NCBI RefSeq assembly: GCF_019679475.1 | Contig: NZ_JAIEZP010000001.1 | Location: 3,224,001 to 3,288,000, forward strand | Source of the DNA: Hyphomonas sediminis | Lineage (GTDB): Bacteria; Pseudomonadota; Alphaproteobacteria; Caulobacterales; Hyphomonadaceae | Direction of reading: 5' to 3' | Length of the DNA: 64,000 nt | Shown here: in pieces, positions 36,035 to 44,212 of the stretch | How positions within the stretch are numbered: position 1 is the first letter of the stretch | Layout: every line of letters starts with the position of its first letter | Notes under the pieces: generated by a model | The model's input: the letters and a program-made list of their open reading frames with translations, nothing else | Databases searched by the model: none | What the model was told of the DNA's origin: nothing | Made by a program: the position numbers and the translations under genes

Positions 36035-36634
36035 ATGAGCGCTGCCAGATTTGCTTTCGCCCTCATCCTGCTGGCATTTTCGTGCGTAGACGGCAGGGCG
36101 ACCGCTCTGGATCTCGACCCGAGCCATCAGGTCAGGCCCAGCTTCCTGAGCGCTGCGCTGGCCGCCGCCGAGATTATCGCGCCGGAGAACGCGACAACCG
36201 GCAAGCTGGTCGTCGTCGACTACAGCCTTCACTCCAGCAAGGAACGACTATTCGTCCTGGATCTGGAGACCGGCGCTGTAAGCGGATATCGGGTCTCCCA
36301 CGGGCTCGGCTCAGACCCCGACCATGATGGCTATCTGGACAGTTTCTCCAGCATCCCCGGCTCACAGGCTAGCCCGGAAGGCGTGCTGCGGATGGCCGAG
36401 GAATACACTGGCAAGCATGGCCGATCGATACGTCTTGATGGGCTCGAAAAAGGCAACCGCACGGCGCGCTCGCGCGCCATAGTGATCCACGCCGCCAGCT
36501 ATGCCGAGCCCGGCCATCTCACCCGCTACGGCAAACTCGGGCGCTCCAATGGTTGCATCGTCTTCTCACAGGCCGATCTGGAGCGCTTCCTCGCCGAAGT
36601 CCCGGAAGGAACGCTGATCTTCGTGGGAAAGTAA
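36035..36634 (+). CDS. L,D-transpeptidase-like (YkuD_2) catalytic-domain protein
   Basis: The 199-residue protein has an N-terminal signal peptide (LILLAFSCVDGRA). It carries the murein L,D-transpeptidase-type catalytic segments IVIHAASYA and GRSNGCIVF, with the likely nucleophile Cys in SNGC. Proteins of this subtype are predicted to act on peptidoglycan cross-links, though many have not been tested. It is a single gene, preceded by GAGGACG, and followed by DUF3297. Confidence 0.82.
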   Translation: MSAARFAFALILLAFSCVDGRATALDLDPSHQVRPSFLSAALAAAEIIAPENATTGKLVVVDYSLHSSKERLFVLDLETGAVSGYRVSHGLGSDPDHDGYLDSFSSIPGSQASPEGVLRMAEEYTGKHGRSIRLDGLEKGNRTARSRAIVIHAASYAEPGHLTRYGKLGRSNGCIVFSQADLERFLAEVPEGTLIFVGK

Positions 36635-36686
36635 CGCCGCCTATTTCACTTGATCACACGGCCCCCGCCCGGCTAAACCGCCGCTT

Positions 36687-36941
36687 ATGACCGATACACC
36701 TCCCGACCGCCTCTCCATCTATCCTGACAGCCCGCACTACAGCTACGACGCGCTCGTGCGCGGCATTGGCGTCCGCTTTCGCGGTGAGGAAAAGACGAAT
36801 GTCGAGGAGTATTGTATCTCCGAAGGCTGGATCAAAGTTGCCGCGGGCAAAGCCGTGGACCGCAAAGGTCGGCCCCTGCTTATGACGCTCAAAGGCCCTG
36901 TCGAAGCCTGGTTCAAGGATGGTGAGGCCGCTGAAGGCTGA
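36687..36941 (+). CDS. DUF3297 family small protein
   Basis: The 84-residue protein matches DUF3297, a small cytosolic family conserved in alphaproteobacteria: DSPHYSYDALVRGIGVRFRG and VEEYCISEGWIKVAAGKAVDR. No function is known. It ends 3 bases before the convergent TetR gene, with no room for a separate terminator. Confidence 0.85.
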   Translation: MTDTPPDRLSIYPDSPHYSYDALVRGIGVRFRGEEKTNVEEYCISEGWIKVAAGKAVDRKGRPLLMTLKGPVEAWFKDGEAAEG

Positions 36942-36944
36942 GCC

Positions 36945-37604
36945 TTAACGCGGCCGAGGCCCCAACATTTCATTGCAATGCACAATGTGCTGCGCGCGAA
37001 TCTGCTCCAGCGCGCGATGGATCATTGCCCGGCCACGATCAAACATCAGCTCCAGCGTAATCCCGCGCAGGGTCAGGATCATGACCCGACCGTGCACCAC
37101 GCAGGCCTCTACATCCTGCGCGCCCGCCCCCGCTGCCGTGGCGCGAGTTTCCGTGTCGATGTCCGCTTCAACGCGCATTGCCACTGGCCGCAACGCTTCC
37201 GCCAGCGCTTCGTCCCACCGCGACGCAAGCAATACTTCGGTCACGGCCGCAGCTTCGGGAATGTTCTGGGTTTCCCAGTAAAAGTCGCACATCGCGCGGT
37301 AACGTGCCGCCTGATCCGGCAATGTACGCATCCGCGCGCGCGTGTCCGCCATCATGATTTCCATGGCCGATTCCACCGCCGCCGCGATCAGCGCAATGCG
37401 TGTCGGAAACTGGTGCAGCACAGAGCCGCGGCTGACGCCGGCCCGCTCCATGACGGCTTCAATCGAGGTCGCAGCATATCCGCGCTCACAAAGGCATTCG
37501 ATAGCGGCCTGGATCAGCTGCCTGCGCGTTTCTTCGCCACGCCGGGTTGTCCGGCGACGCGCCGCATATTCCTGCGGCAGCTCTACGGGCTTGTTCTGCA
37601 TCAT
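36945..37604 (-). CDS. TetR/AcrR-family repressor of the cupin/SDR/ADH operon
   Basis: This 219-residue regulator has a basic N-terminal arm (RRRTTRRGEETRR) and a TetR helix-turn-helix (LCERGYAATSIEAVMERAGV, then SRGSVLHQFPTR, about 38-69). A C-terminal ligand domain follows. It is divergent from the operon starting at 37776, and a 28-bp palindrome in the shared gap is its likely operator. The inducer is probably the operon's substrate, as is usual in this arrangement. Confidence 0.88.
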   Translation of the reverse strand: MMQNKPVELPQEYAARRRTTRRGEETRRQLIQAAIECLCERGYAATSIEAVMERAGVSRGSVLHQFPTRIALIAAAVESAMEIMMADTRARMRTLPDQAARYRAMCDFYWETQNIPEAAAVTEVLLASRWDEALAEALRPVAMRVEADIDTETRATAAGAGAQDVEACVVHGRVMILTLRGITLELMFDRGRAMIHRALEQIRAQHIVHCNEMLGPRPR

Positions 37605-37647
37605 GATTGTTAGAGTCCCCCACTTCCGACCATGGTCAACCCTTCAC

Positions 37648-37701
37648 CAAAAATAGTCAATATTGACTATTTTTGACCCCATGGTACCGATGCAATAGAA
37701 T
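37648..37701 (+). promoter_or_regulatory. TetR operator overlapping a sigma70-type promoter
   Basis: A perfect 28-bp palindrome spans 37648-37675, with core AATAGTCAATATTGACTATT. Its right edge overlaps a -35 box TTGACC (37673-37678). After a 17-base spacer a -10 box TAGAAT follows at 37696-37701. The flanks CCATGGTCAA (37630-37639) and TTGACCCCATGG (37673-37684) extend the symmetry imperfectly. A repressor bound here would block the plus-strand promoter of the operon and lies upstream of the tetR start. Confidence 0.75.
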
Positions 37702-37775
37702 GCCGCGCAGCCGGGCGCAGCGCCAGAGGCTTTTAAAAGTCCGAAAAAAATGATCCGGCTTGGGAGGAACCGATC

Positions 37776-38312
37776 ATGACTGCAACCACCGCCAGAGAAC
37801 CATCTGCCAATAGCGGCGCCGGAATGGAAATCTTCCGCTTTGCCTCCGCCCCGACGCTGGACGAAACCGGCCATATGGAGGTCTCCGACCTCAACGAAGA
37901 CATGCAACAGGGCATCGGCGGCGCACTGGAAGCAGGCTTCGCAGAAGGCAACGCGGTCAAAACACTCTTCTCGCGCCCCGGCTTCAGCCTTACCTATGCC
38001 TGGTTCAAGAGCGGCTTTCCACTCCCTCTGCATACGCACAATGCCGATTGCCTCTATTACATTATAGCAGGCTCGCTTCAGCTTGGCACTGAAACGCTGG
38101 GTGCAGGCGATGGTTTTTTCATCGGCGCTGACAAAGCCTACCGCTATACGCCCGGCCCTGAAGGCGTAGAGGTTCTGGAATTCCGGTCTGAAGAAAACTT
38201 CGACATCAAGTTCATGGCCAAGACGCTGCCAGCATGGGCCAAGATCACAGACGTGATCAAGCAGCGCCGCCCGGCCTGGGCCAGCGAAGTCCCTCCAAGC
38301 ACTGCGCGCTGA
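37776..38312 (+). CDS. Cupin-domain protein
   Basis: The 178-residue protein has one cupin barrel with PLPLHTHNADCLYYIIAGSL (metal-site motif, about 86-105) and LGAGDGFFIGADKAYRYTPGPEG. It resembles small metal-dependent cupins that act as oxidases, isomerases or cyclases; there is no specific assignment. It is the first gene of the TetR-controlled operon and has a strong ribosome binding site (GGGAGGAACCG). The SDR gene starts 8 bases after its stop. Confidence 0.82.
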   Translation: MTATTAREPSANSGAGMEIFRFASAPTLDETGHMEVSDLNEDMQQGIGGALEAGFAEGNAVKTLFSRPGFSLTYAWFKSGFPLPLHTHNADCLYYIIAGSLQLGTETLGAGDGFFIGADKAYRYTPGPEGVEVLEFRSEENFDIKFMAKTLPAWAKITDVIKQRRPAWASEVPPSTAR

Positions 38313-38320
38313 GCCGATCG

Positions 38321-39106
38321 ATGACCCGCAAGAGATTTGAAAACAAAGTCGCCGTCATTACCGGCGCAGCCTCTGGCATTGGCGCGGCAACCGCCCGGCT
38401 CCTCGCCCGCGAAGGAGCGCTGGTTGTCCTCGCAGACCTGAACGACGATGGCGGAAAATCCATCGCCGCCGATCTTGGTCCGTCCGCGATGGCTGTGCGC
38501 TGCGATGTGTCCAGTGCGTCAGATGTCGAAGCGCTTGTTCAAGCAGCAATAGATCGCCATGGCCGTATCGACATTCTGTTCAACAATGCCGGCATCGGCA
38601 GCTTCGGAACCAGCGTGGAGCTTCCGCCCACGGAATGGGAACGCGTTATCGCAATTGACCTACACAGCGTCTATTATGCCTGCCACTTCGCCATTCCGCA
38701 TATGCCGCGCGGCAGCGCCATCGTAAACACAGCCTCCATTTCCGGCCTCGGTGGAGACTATCGCTTCGCTGCCTACAACGCCGCCAAAGGCGCCGTTGTG
38801 AACTACACGCGCGCTCTCGCCGTCGATCATGCGCGGGATGGCATACGCGTCAACGCGCTATGCCCCGGTCTCGTCGACACACCGATCACGGCAGGCGTTC
38901 AGCAAATGCCGGGCCTGCGGGAAGAATGGCAAAAACGCATTCCGCTTCAGCGCGCCGCCCAGCCTGAGGAGATGGCAAACGTTGTCGCCTTCCTCGCATC
39001 CGACGAGGCTTCATACGTGACCGGAACAATTATGGTCGCAGACGGCGGCACGACAGCGCACACCGGACAACCGGAAGTCGCGTTGTTCGCCTTGCCCCCT
39101 CAATAG
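38321..39106 (+). CDS. Short-chain dehydrogenase/reductase
   Basis: The 261-residue classical SDR has the cofactor motif TGAASGIG, NNAG, the catalytic Ser in ASISGL and YNAAK (Tyr and Lys). Asp at the end of beta-2 (LADLNDD) favours NAD+ over NADP+. It probably oxidises a hydroxyl group of the operon's substrate. The start at 38321 is supported by close spacing to the cupin gene, which suggests coupled translation. Confidence 0.9.
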   Translation: MTRKRFENKVAVITGAASGIGAATARLLAREGALVVLADLNDDGGKSIAADLGPSAMAVRCDVSSASDVEALVQAAIDRHGRIDILFNNAGIGSFGTSVELPPTEWERVIAIDLHSVYYACHFAIPHMPRGSAIVNTASISGLGGDYRFAAYNAAKGAVVNYTRALAVDHARDGIRVNALCPGLVDTPITAGVQQMPGLREEWQKRIPLQRAAQPEEMANVVAFLASDEASYVTGTIMVADGGTTAHTGQPEVALFALPPQ

Positions 39107-39122
39107 CGGAACGGAGATCATC

Positions 39123-40184
39123 ATGCGCGCCGCTGTCCTGCAAGGTAATTCCATAAACATCCGAAACGTTTCCGACCCCACGCCCGCAACCGGTCAACTC
39201 CTTGTCCGCCCCCTCTTCACAGGAATATGCGGCAGTGATCTCAGCACCCGGAAACAGATGGCCGCCATGGCGGCGTCCCTACCGCCTGAAGCGCAGCATC
39301 AGATACCCCAGATCATTCCCGGCCATGAGCTCTCTGCAGAGGTCATCGACATTGCTCCGGGCACGGAATCGGCGCTGAAGGCCGGGGACATCATCACCGG
39401 CCTGCCATTCACCCACACCCATGATGGCCCGCAGACCATTGGCCTTTCACCGGGCCATGGCGGCGGCCTGGCAGAGCTGACCTGTATCGATGCCGTGCGC
39501 AGTTTTCGCATCCCGGAAGGCGTGCCGCATGATCTGGCCGCGCTGACAGAGCCGCTGTCGGTAGGCCTTCACGCCGCCAATTTGGCCAGTCGCAATAGCG
39601 GGCCCAATGTTGTCATCGGCTGCGGACCAGTAGGCCTCGCCGTCATTCTGGCGCTCAGCCTTCAGGGGCGCGGGCCCATCCTTGCGGCCGACCTCTCGGC
39701 CGAGCGCCGCAGCGCCGCCGCGCTTCTGGGCGCCGACATCGTGATTGATCCGGACAAGGAGTCTCCGCTGGAGCGCTGGCAGTATCTGGGGCTGACGCCA
39801 CATGCCATGTCGCCGCTGCTGCCGCGCACATTCCGCGGCCTTCCGCCCGGCGCAAACATCTTCGAGTGCACCGGCGCTCAGGGCATGATCGACCAGATCA
39901 TCAAGGGCGCCCCGCCACACAGCCATATCATCGTCGCTGGCGTCTGCCCGCATGAGGAGAAGTTCGCCCCGCTGGACGGCATCCTCCGTGAGCTGACACT
40001 TGAATTCAGCTTCGCCTACAGGCCAGAGGAGTTTGCGGCCGCCCTGGCGATGATCGAAGCGCATCCTGGCAAGGCCGCACGCCTGATCACCAGCCGCCAG
40101 CCGCTCGCCAACACCGAAGCTGCTTTCGACAGCCTCGCCAAGAGCCCCAGCGAGATCAAGATCCTGATTGATCCCCGTTCCTGA
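39123..40184 (+). CDS. Zinc-type medium-chain alcohol dehydrogenase, structural-zinc lobe absent
   Basis: The 353-residue MDR has catalytic-zinc residues ICGSD (Cys near 36) and PGHELSAEV (His-Glu near 67), and a cofactor motif IGCGPVGLAV (about 163-172). The loop that carries four cysteines for the structural zinc in many MDRs is replaced by PFTHTHDGPQTIGLSPGHGGG and has no cysteine. It could oxidise a secondary alcohol or polyol. It is the last gene of the TetR operon, 16 bases after the SDR, and is followed by REP elements. Confidence 0.87.
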   Translation: MRAAVLQGNSINIRNVSDPTPATGQLLVRPLFTGICGSDLSTRKQMAAMAASLPPEAQHQIPQIIPGHELSAEVIDIAPGTESALKAGDIITGLPFTHTHDGPQTIGLSPGHGGGLAELTCIDAVRSFRIPEGVPHDLAALTEPLSVGLHAANLASRNSGPNVVIGCGPVGLAVILALSLQGRGPILAADLSAERRSAAALLGADIVIDPDKESPLERWQYLGLTPHAMSPLLPRTFRGLPPGANIFECTGAQGMIDQIIKGAPPHSHIIVAGVCPHEEKFAPLDGILRELTLEFSFAYRPEEFAAALAMIEAHPGKAARLITSRQPLANTEAAFDSLAKSPSEIKILIDPRS

Positions 40185-40207
40185 GGCGCCACCGAACGCA
40201 ACGAACG

Positions 40208-40291
40208 GCTCATCCTGAGCGAAGTCAAAGGACGAGCCAGGGGCGGGCGTCGGCGCCGCTTGTCCATCCTTCGACTTCGCTCAGGATGAGC
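40208..40291. repeat. Pair of inverted REP-like elements between convergent genes
   Basis: GCTCATCCTGAGCGAAGTCA at 40208-40227 and its inverted partner CCTTCGACTTCGCTCAGGAT at 40267-40286 form an imperfect inverted pair (two mismatches over the compared 28 bases). They fill the gap between the ADH and purD stops. The same unit recurs at 55013-55040 and as a perfect pair at 55447-55538. Confidence 0.85.
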
Positions 40292-40302
40292 GTCACATGC
40301 GG

Positions 40303-41598
40303 TTATGACTGGCCAAGCGCGCGCCAGCCAATGTCCCGGCGGCAGAAGCCTTCCGGCCAGTCGATGGCATCGACGCCGGCATAGGCGCGGTCCACTGCTT
40401 CGCGCAGGGTCTTGCCACTCGCCGTCACGTTCAGCACGCGTCCGCCCTTGGCGAGCAGCACGCCATCGGCGGCAACATCCGTGCCCGCATGAAACACGGT
40501 CACGCCATCAATGGCGCCCGCTTCCTTGACGCCCTTGATCGGGGTGCCTTTCTCATAGCTTCCGGGATAGCCCTTCGCGGCCAGAACAACCGTTGCCGAG
40601 GGCTGAAACCGGTCGAGCTCCAACAGGCGTTCCAGATCTTTCTCATTGCCCTTGAGGCCGCCGGTCGCAGCGATCAGGATCGCAGGCACAATATCGCCCT
40701 GCAGGCCCTTCATCAGCACCTGGCATTCCGGGTCACCGAAACGCGCATTGAACTCGACCACCTTCGGTCCTTCAGGCGTCACCATGATGCCGATATAGAG
40801 CACGCCCTGATAGGGCATCCCGTCCTTCGCCATGCCTTTCAGCATGGGCTCGGCAATCTCGCGCTTCACGCGCGCCATGATGTCTTTGCTCACCACTGGC
40901 GCTGGCGCGTAGGCGCCCATGCCGCCAGTGTTCGGGCCTGTGTCGCCGTCGCCAACGCGCTTGTGATCCTGCGCGGCGGGCAGATAGATTGCGCCTTCGC
41001 CATCGGTGATCACGAACACGCTGGCTTCTTCGCCATGCATGAATTCTTCGATTACCAGCGTCGCAGAAGCCGAGCCGAACTTCCCCGAGAGCATCTCGTC
41101 GATTTCCGCGTCAGCCTCTTCCAGCGTCGCGGCGATCACCACGCCCTTTCCGGCGGCCAGACCATCTGCCTTCAGAACATAGGGCGCCGTCATGCTGCGC
41201 AGGAATTCCTTGGCCGGCGCTGCGTCGGTAAACTCGCCATAAGCGGCCGTCGGCACACCGTACTTGACCATGCGTGCCTTGGAGAAAGCCTTGGACGCCT
41301 CCAGCTGCGCGGCTTGCTGCGAGGGGCCAAAAACGTCGAACCCGCGGGCGCGCAGAATGTCCGACAGGCCGAGCGCCAATGGCGCTTCCGGGCCAATCAC
41401 GATCAGGTCCGGCTCGATCTGCAAGGCCAGCTTCACCAGGCCGTCAACGTCATCGACCGGAACGTCAAAACACGGGCCGATGTCATCCATGCCGGGATTG
41501 CCGGGCGCGCAGTGCACCACATCCACCAGCGGCGATTGCGCCATCTTCCATGCAAGGGCGTGTTCACGGCCGCCCGACCCGATCAGAAGTATGTTCAT
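40303..41598 (-). CDS. purD: Phosphoribosylamine-glycine ligase
   Basis: The 431-residue ATP-grasp enzyme makes glycinamide ribonucleotide in purine synthesis. It starts MNILLIGSGGREHALAWKM and contains the expected GPEAPLALGLSD, the ATP-grasp core KADGLAAGKGVVIA and EFNARFGDPECQVLM. The length is normal and the frame intact. The start codon sits directly against a perfect hairpin in the leader (41599-41626). It is downstream of a methyltransferase gene on the same strand and converges with the ADH gene across REP elements. Confidence 0.97.
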   Translation of the reverse strand: MNILLIGSGGREHALAWKMAQSPLVDVVHCAPGNPGMDDIGPCFDVPVDDVDGLVKLALQIEPDLIVIGPEAPLALGLSDILRARGFDVFGPSQQAAQLEASKAFSKARMVKYGVPTAAYGEFTDAAPAKEFLRSMTAPYVLKADGLAAGKGVVIAATLEEADAEIDEMLSGKFGSASATLVIEEFMHGEEASVFVITDGEGAIYLPAAQDHKRVGDGDTGPNTGGMGAYAPAPVVSKDIMARVKREIAEPMLKGMAKDGMPYQGVLYIGIMVTPEGPKVVEFNARFGDPECQVLMKGLQGDIVPAILIAATGGLKGNEKDLERLLELDRFQPSATVVLAAKGYPGSYEKGTPIKGVKEAGAIDGVTVFHAGTDVAADGVLLAKGGRVLNVTASGKTLREAVDRAYAGVDAIDWPEGFCRRDIGWRALGQS

Positions 41599-41626
41599 GG
41601 CGCCGCTCCTTGCGCGGAGCGGCGCC
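41599..41626 (-). promoter_or_regulatory. Hairpin burying the purD ribosome binding site
   Basis: On the minus strand GGCGCCGCTCC (41626-41616), a 6-base loop, and GGAGCGGCGCC (41609-41599) form an 11-bp perfect stem that ends at the base before ATG. The only Shine-Dalgarno-like GGAGCGG lies within the 3' arm. Folding would hide it. No T-run follows, so it is unlikely to be a plain terminator of the upstream gene. Confidence 0.6.
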
Positions 41627-41648
41627 AGAGATCAAGAGGCAGTCTGGA

Positions 41649-42488
41649 TCAGACCTGCACGGTCACACGCAGGAAAGTTGCCGGAAGCACCATGCGGCCA
41701 GCCTCTTTGCTGGTGTTCTGGCGGTTGAACAGGTCCACCAGTTCCGCCTCAAGATCGGCATCCTTGCCGTTCGCAGCGGCGGCTGCGTAGGCATTCATGG
41801 TCGGGCCGTAATAGTCCCGGAAGATGCCCACAAAGTCTTCTGCCGTGCCCGTCAGGTCAAAAATGAAGGTTTCGCGCTCAAAGCTTATCTGGTCGGCAGT
41901 AACCCCGGCCTCGCCAAAACGCTGGATCACATCTGCCTCGACACCCCAGCGAACCGGGCTGATGAAGCCTTCCGGAGGCGGGGGAGAATAAGCGCCGCTG
42001 ATTTTCAGGATCTGGGCGATCAGGGTCGGATCACCGGCAATCCAGTTGCCCATCACGATCCGACCGCCCGGCTTGGCAACCCGCACCATTTCCTTGGCCA
42101 CGTCGGCCGGACGTGGGGCAAACATGGCGCCGAATACGGAAATTACCCAGTCGAAACTGTCATCTGCCACGCTGGCCAGGTTGCATGCGTCGCCATGGTG
42201 GAACCGGCAGTTCTGCAGGTTTTCGGCAGCGGCGCGCTGGTTGCCAGCCGCAACCAGATTGCGCGCGATGTCGATGCCGGTCACCTCAGCGCCGATCCGT
42301 GCAGAAGGCAGCGCAGTCGTGCCGTCGCCGCATCCAAGGTCGAGTACTTTGTCACCAACGCGAACACCTGTTTTCTTGATAAAGTTTGTGCCGCTATCCC
42401 GCATTGTCGCGGCGAGGCGGGTGAAGTCGCCTTTTTCCCAGAGTGCCTGGTTGGGGCTGATGGTTGCTGTTGCAGTTTGGAGTGTCAT
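41649..42488 (-). CDS. Class I SAM-dependent methyltransferase
   Basis: The 279-residue protein has motif I VLDLGCGDGTTAL (48-60), the acidic adenosine-ribose residue in VTGIDIARN, motif II/III FDWVISVFGAMFAP and GGRIVMGNWIAGDP. It looks like the UbiE/Coq5-related small-molecule methyltransferases; the substrate is unknown. The ATG at 42488 has GAGGGAC nine bases upstream; an upstream GTG would add five residues. A short inverted repeat lies upstream at 42572-42608. Confidence 0.87.
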   Translation of the reverse strand: MTLQTATATISPNQALWEKGDFTRLAATMRDSGTNFIKKTGVRVGDKVLDLGCGDGTTALPSARIGAEVTGIDIARNLVAAGNQRAAAENLQNCRFHHGDACNLASVADDSFDWVISVFGAMFAPRPADVAKEMVRVAKPGGRIVMGNWIAGDPTLIAQILKISGAYSPPPPEGFISPVRWGVEADVIQRFGEAGVTADQISFERETFIFDLTGTAEDFVGIFRDYYGPTMNAYAAAAANGKDADLEAELVDLFNRQNTSKEAGRMVLPATFLRVTVQV

Positions 42489-42571
42489 GGTTTTGTCCCT
42501 CAATATTTCTGGCCAGGCTCAATGCCCGGCGGCATGAGGCGGAAATATCGCGGAGGGGCTGGCACGGACTA

Positions 42572-42608
42572 GTTCAGGAACTGAACCAGACCGCTACAGA
42601 TTCTGAAC
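42572..42608 (-). promoter_or_regulatory. Clustered GTTCAG/CTGAAC half-sites upstream of the methyltransferase
   Basis: GTTCAG-GAA-CTGAAC at 42572-42586 is an inverted repeat, and a third CTGAAC lies at 42603-42608. They fall in the 224-base gap between the methyltransferase and xseA starts. They could bind a dimeric regulator; the pattern is not the alphaproteobacterial LexA box. Confidence 0.3.
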
Positions 42609-42712
42609 CACTGGAAGAACGCCCGAAAATCCTGAAACTTTTTGTTTTGCGCTGAGATCAACCCGCCAAAGAAGGCCTTGCGGATGCGGGCAACGACCGC
42701 CAGAAACCTGCC

Positions 42713-44119
42713 ATGCCTGACTCTCCCTCGACCAATCAGCCCGAACTGTCCGTCTCCGAGCTTGCCGCAAGCCTGAAGCGGACAATCGAGACCAATTACG
42801 ACCATGTGACCGTGCGCGGCGAGCTGGGCCGGGTGACCATCGCCAAGTCCGGCCACATGTATGCCGACCTGAAAGACGACAAGGCCGTCCTTAACACCAT
42901 CATGTGGCGCGGGCAGGTCGACCGGCTGACCTTCCGGCCGGAGGAGGGTCTGGAAGTTGTCGCCACCGGGCGCCTGTCGACTTATGAGGGCCGCTCCTCC
43001 TACCAGCTGATCGCCACGACGATGCGCCCGGCTGGCGCCGGCGCGCTGATGCAGCTGCTGGAAGAGCGCAAGAAGAAACTGGCCGCCGAAGGCCTGTTCG
43101 ACGCCAAGCACAAGAAGCCCATCCCCTATATGCCGCGCACGATCGGGGTGATCACGTCTCCCACCGGCGCCGTGATCCGGGATATCCTCCACCGTATCCG
43201 CGACCGTTTCCCCGTGCGCGTCATTGTCTGGCCTGCCCTTGTCCAGGGCGATCAGGCCGCCGCCCAGGTGACGGCCGGCATTCGCGGCTTCAACGCCATG
43301 ACAGGCGCGGACCGCCCGGACGTGCTGATCGTCGCGCGGGGCGGCGGGTCGATTGAAGACCTCTGGCCATTCAATGAGGAGATCGTCGTCAGGGCCGCTT
43401 TCGAGAGCGAAATCCCTCTGATTTCAGCGGTTGGCCACGAAACCGATACGACCCTGATCGACTACGTCTCCGACCGCCGCGCGCCGACACCGACCGGGGC
43501 CGCCGAGATTGCCGTGCCGGTTCGCACAGAGCTGATGCTGAGCGTGGGCGAATCCGGCCAGCGGCTAAAACGTGCCCTAACCCGCAGTCTTAGCCGCGCC
43601 CGTGACAAGCTCGGCTCCGCGCGCCTGCCGCGGCCAGAAAGTCTCTTGCAATCAAAACGTCAGCGGCTCGACTATGCCGCCGCCAGCCTGCCGAAAGCCG
43701 CGCTGGCGCTGACCCAGCGAGCACGCCTCAAGCTCTCCCGCCTACAGCTTTCCCCCGCCACGCTGCGCACCGAGATCCGCGCCCAGCGCCAGCGCCTGCG
43801 GGACAGCGCCGTGCGCGCCCGGCCCGCCCTGATGCGCCTGATCGACCAGAAGAAGGCCGCACTGACCGCCGAGGGCAAACTTCTTGAAACCCTGTCCTAC
43901 CAGGCCACGCTGAAGCGCGGATACGTCATTGTGAGGGACACTTCGGGACAGATTGTGCGCAATTCGGGACAAGCAAGGACACTTGAGGTCATGCGCGTGA
44001 CATTTGCAGACGGCGATGTGACAGCGGCGCCGTTTGAAGGCGACACCCCGCCACCCGCGCCGGAAAAACCCAGATCCGCCGCCCGCGCCAAAAAAGGAGA
44101 ACAGGGCGACCTGTTCTAG
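42713..44119 (+). CDS. xseA: Exodeoxyribonuclease VII large subunit
   Basis: The 468-residue protein has an N-terminal OB-fold (HVTVRGELGRVTIAKSGHMY). The nuclease core includes IGVITSPTGAVIRDI, DVLIVARGGGSIEDLWPFN and SAVGHETDTTLIDYVSD. A long alpha-helical region and a C-terminal segment GYVIVRDTSG follow. It cuts single-stranded DNA to oligonucleotides with XseB, which is not in this window. The tail from about 440 is Pro/Ala/Lys-rich and beyond the usual core. A short GC hairpin without a T-run follows the stop at 44121-44135. Confidence 0.96.
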   Translation: MPDSPSTNQPELSVSELAASLKRTIETNYDHVTVRGELGRVTIAKSGHMYADLKDDKAVLNTIMWRGQVDRLTFRPEEGLEVVATGRLSTYEGRSSYQLIATTMRPAGAGALMQLLEERKKKLAAEGLFDAKHKKPIPYMPRTIGVITSPTGAVIRDILHRIRDRFPVRVIVWPALVQGDQAAAQVTAGIRGFNAMTGADRPDVLIVARGGGSIEDLWPFNEEIVVRAAFESEIPLISAVGHETDTTLIDYVSDRRAPTPTGAAEIAVPVRTELMLSVGESGQRLKRALTRSLSRARDKLGSARLPRPESLLQSKRQRLDYAAASLPKAALALTQRARLKLSRLQLSPATLRTEIRAQRQRLRDSAVRARPALMRLIDQKKAALTAEGKLLETLSYQATLKRGYVIVRDTSGQIVRNSGQARTLEVMRVTFADGDVTAAPFEGDTPPPAPEKPRSAARAKKGEQGDLF

Positions 44120-44212
44120 GCCCCCGAAACGGGGGGGCGCTCCTCAGCACGCCACCCTCTAAAATAATTCAGACCCCGCGCCCGTTGCCGGGGCAGACGG
44201 GGAATCTGAGAC

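Noticed and set aside
40489-42572. Two long plus-strand frames opposite purD and the methyltransferase
   Set aside because: They cover strongly conserved genes on the minus strand and show no domain of their own.
42572-42608. GTTC-type sites as a LexA box
   Set aside because: The alphaproteobacterial site is GTTC-N7-GTTC as a direct repeat; the spacing and orientation here do not fit.
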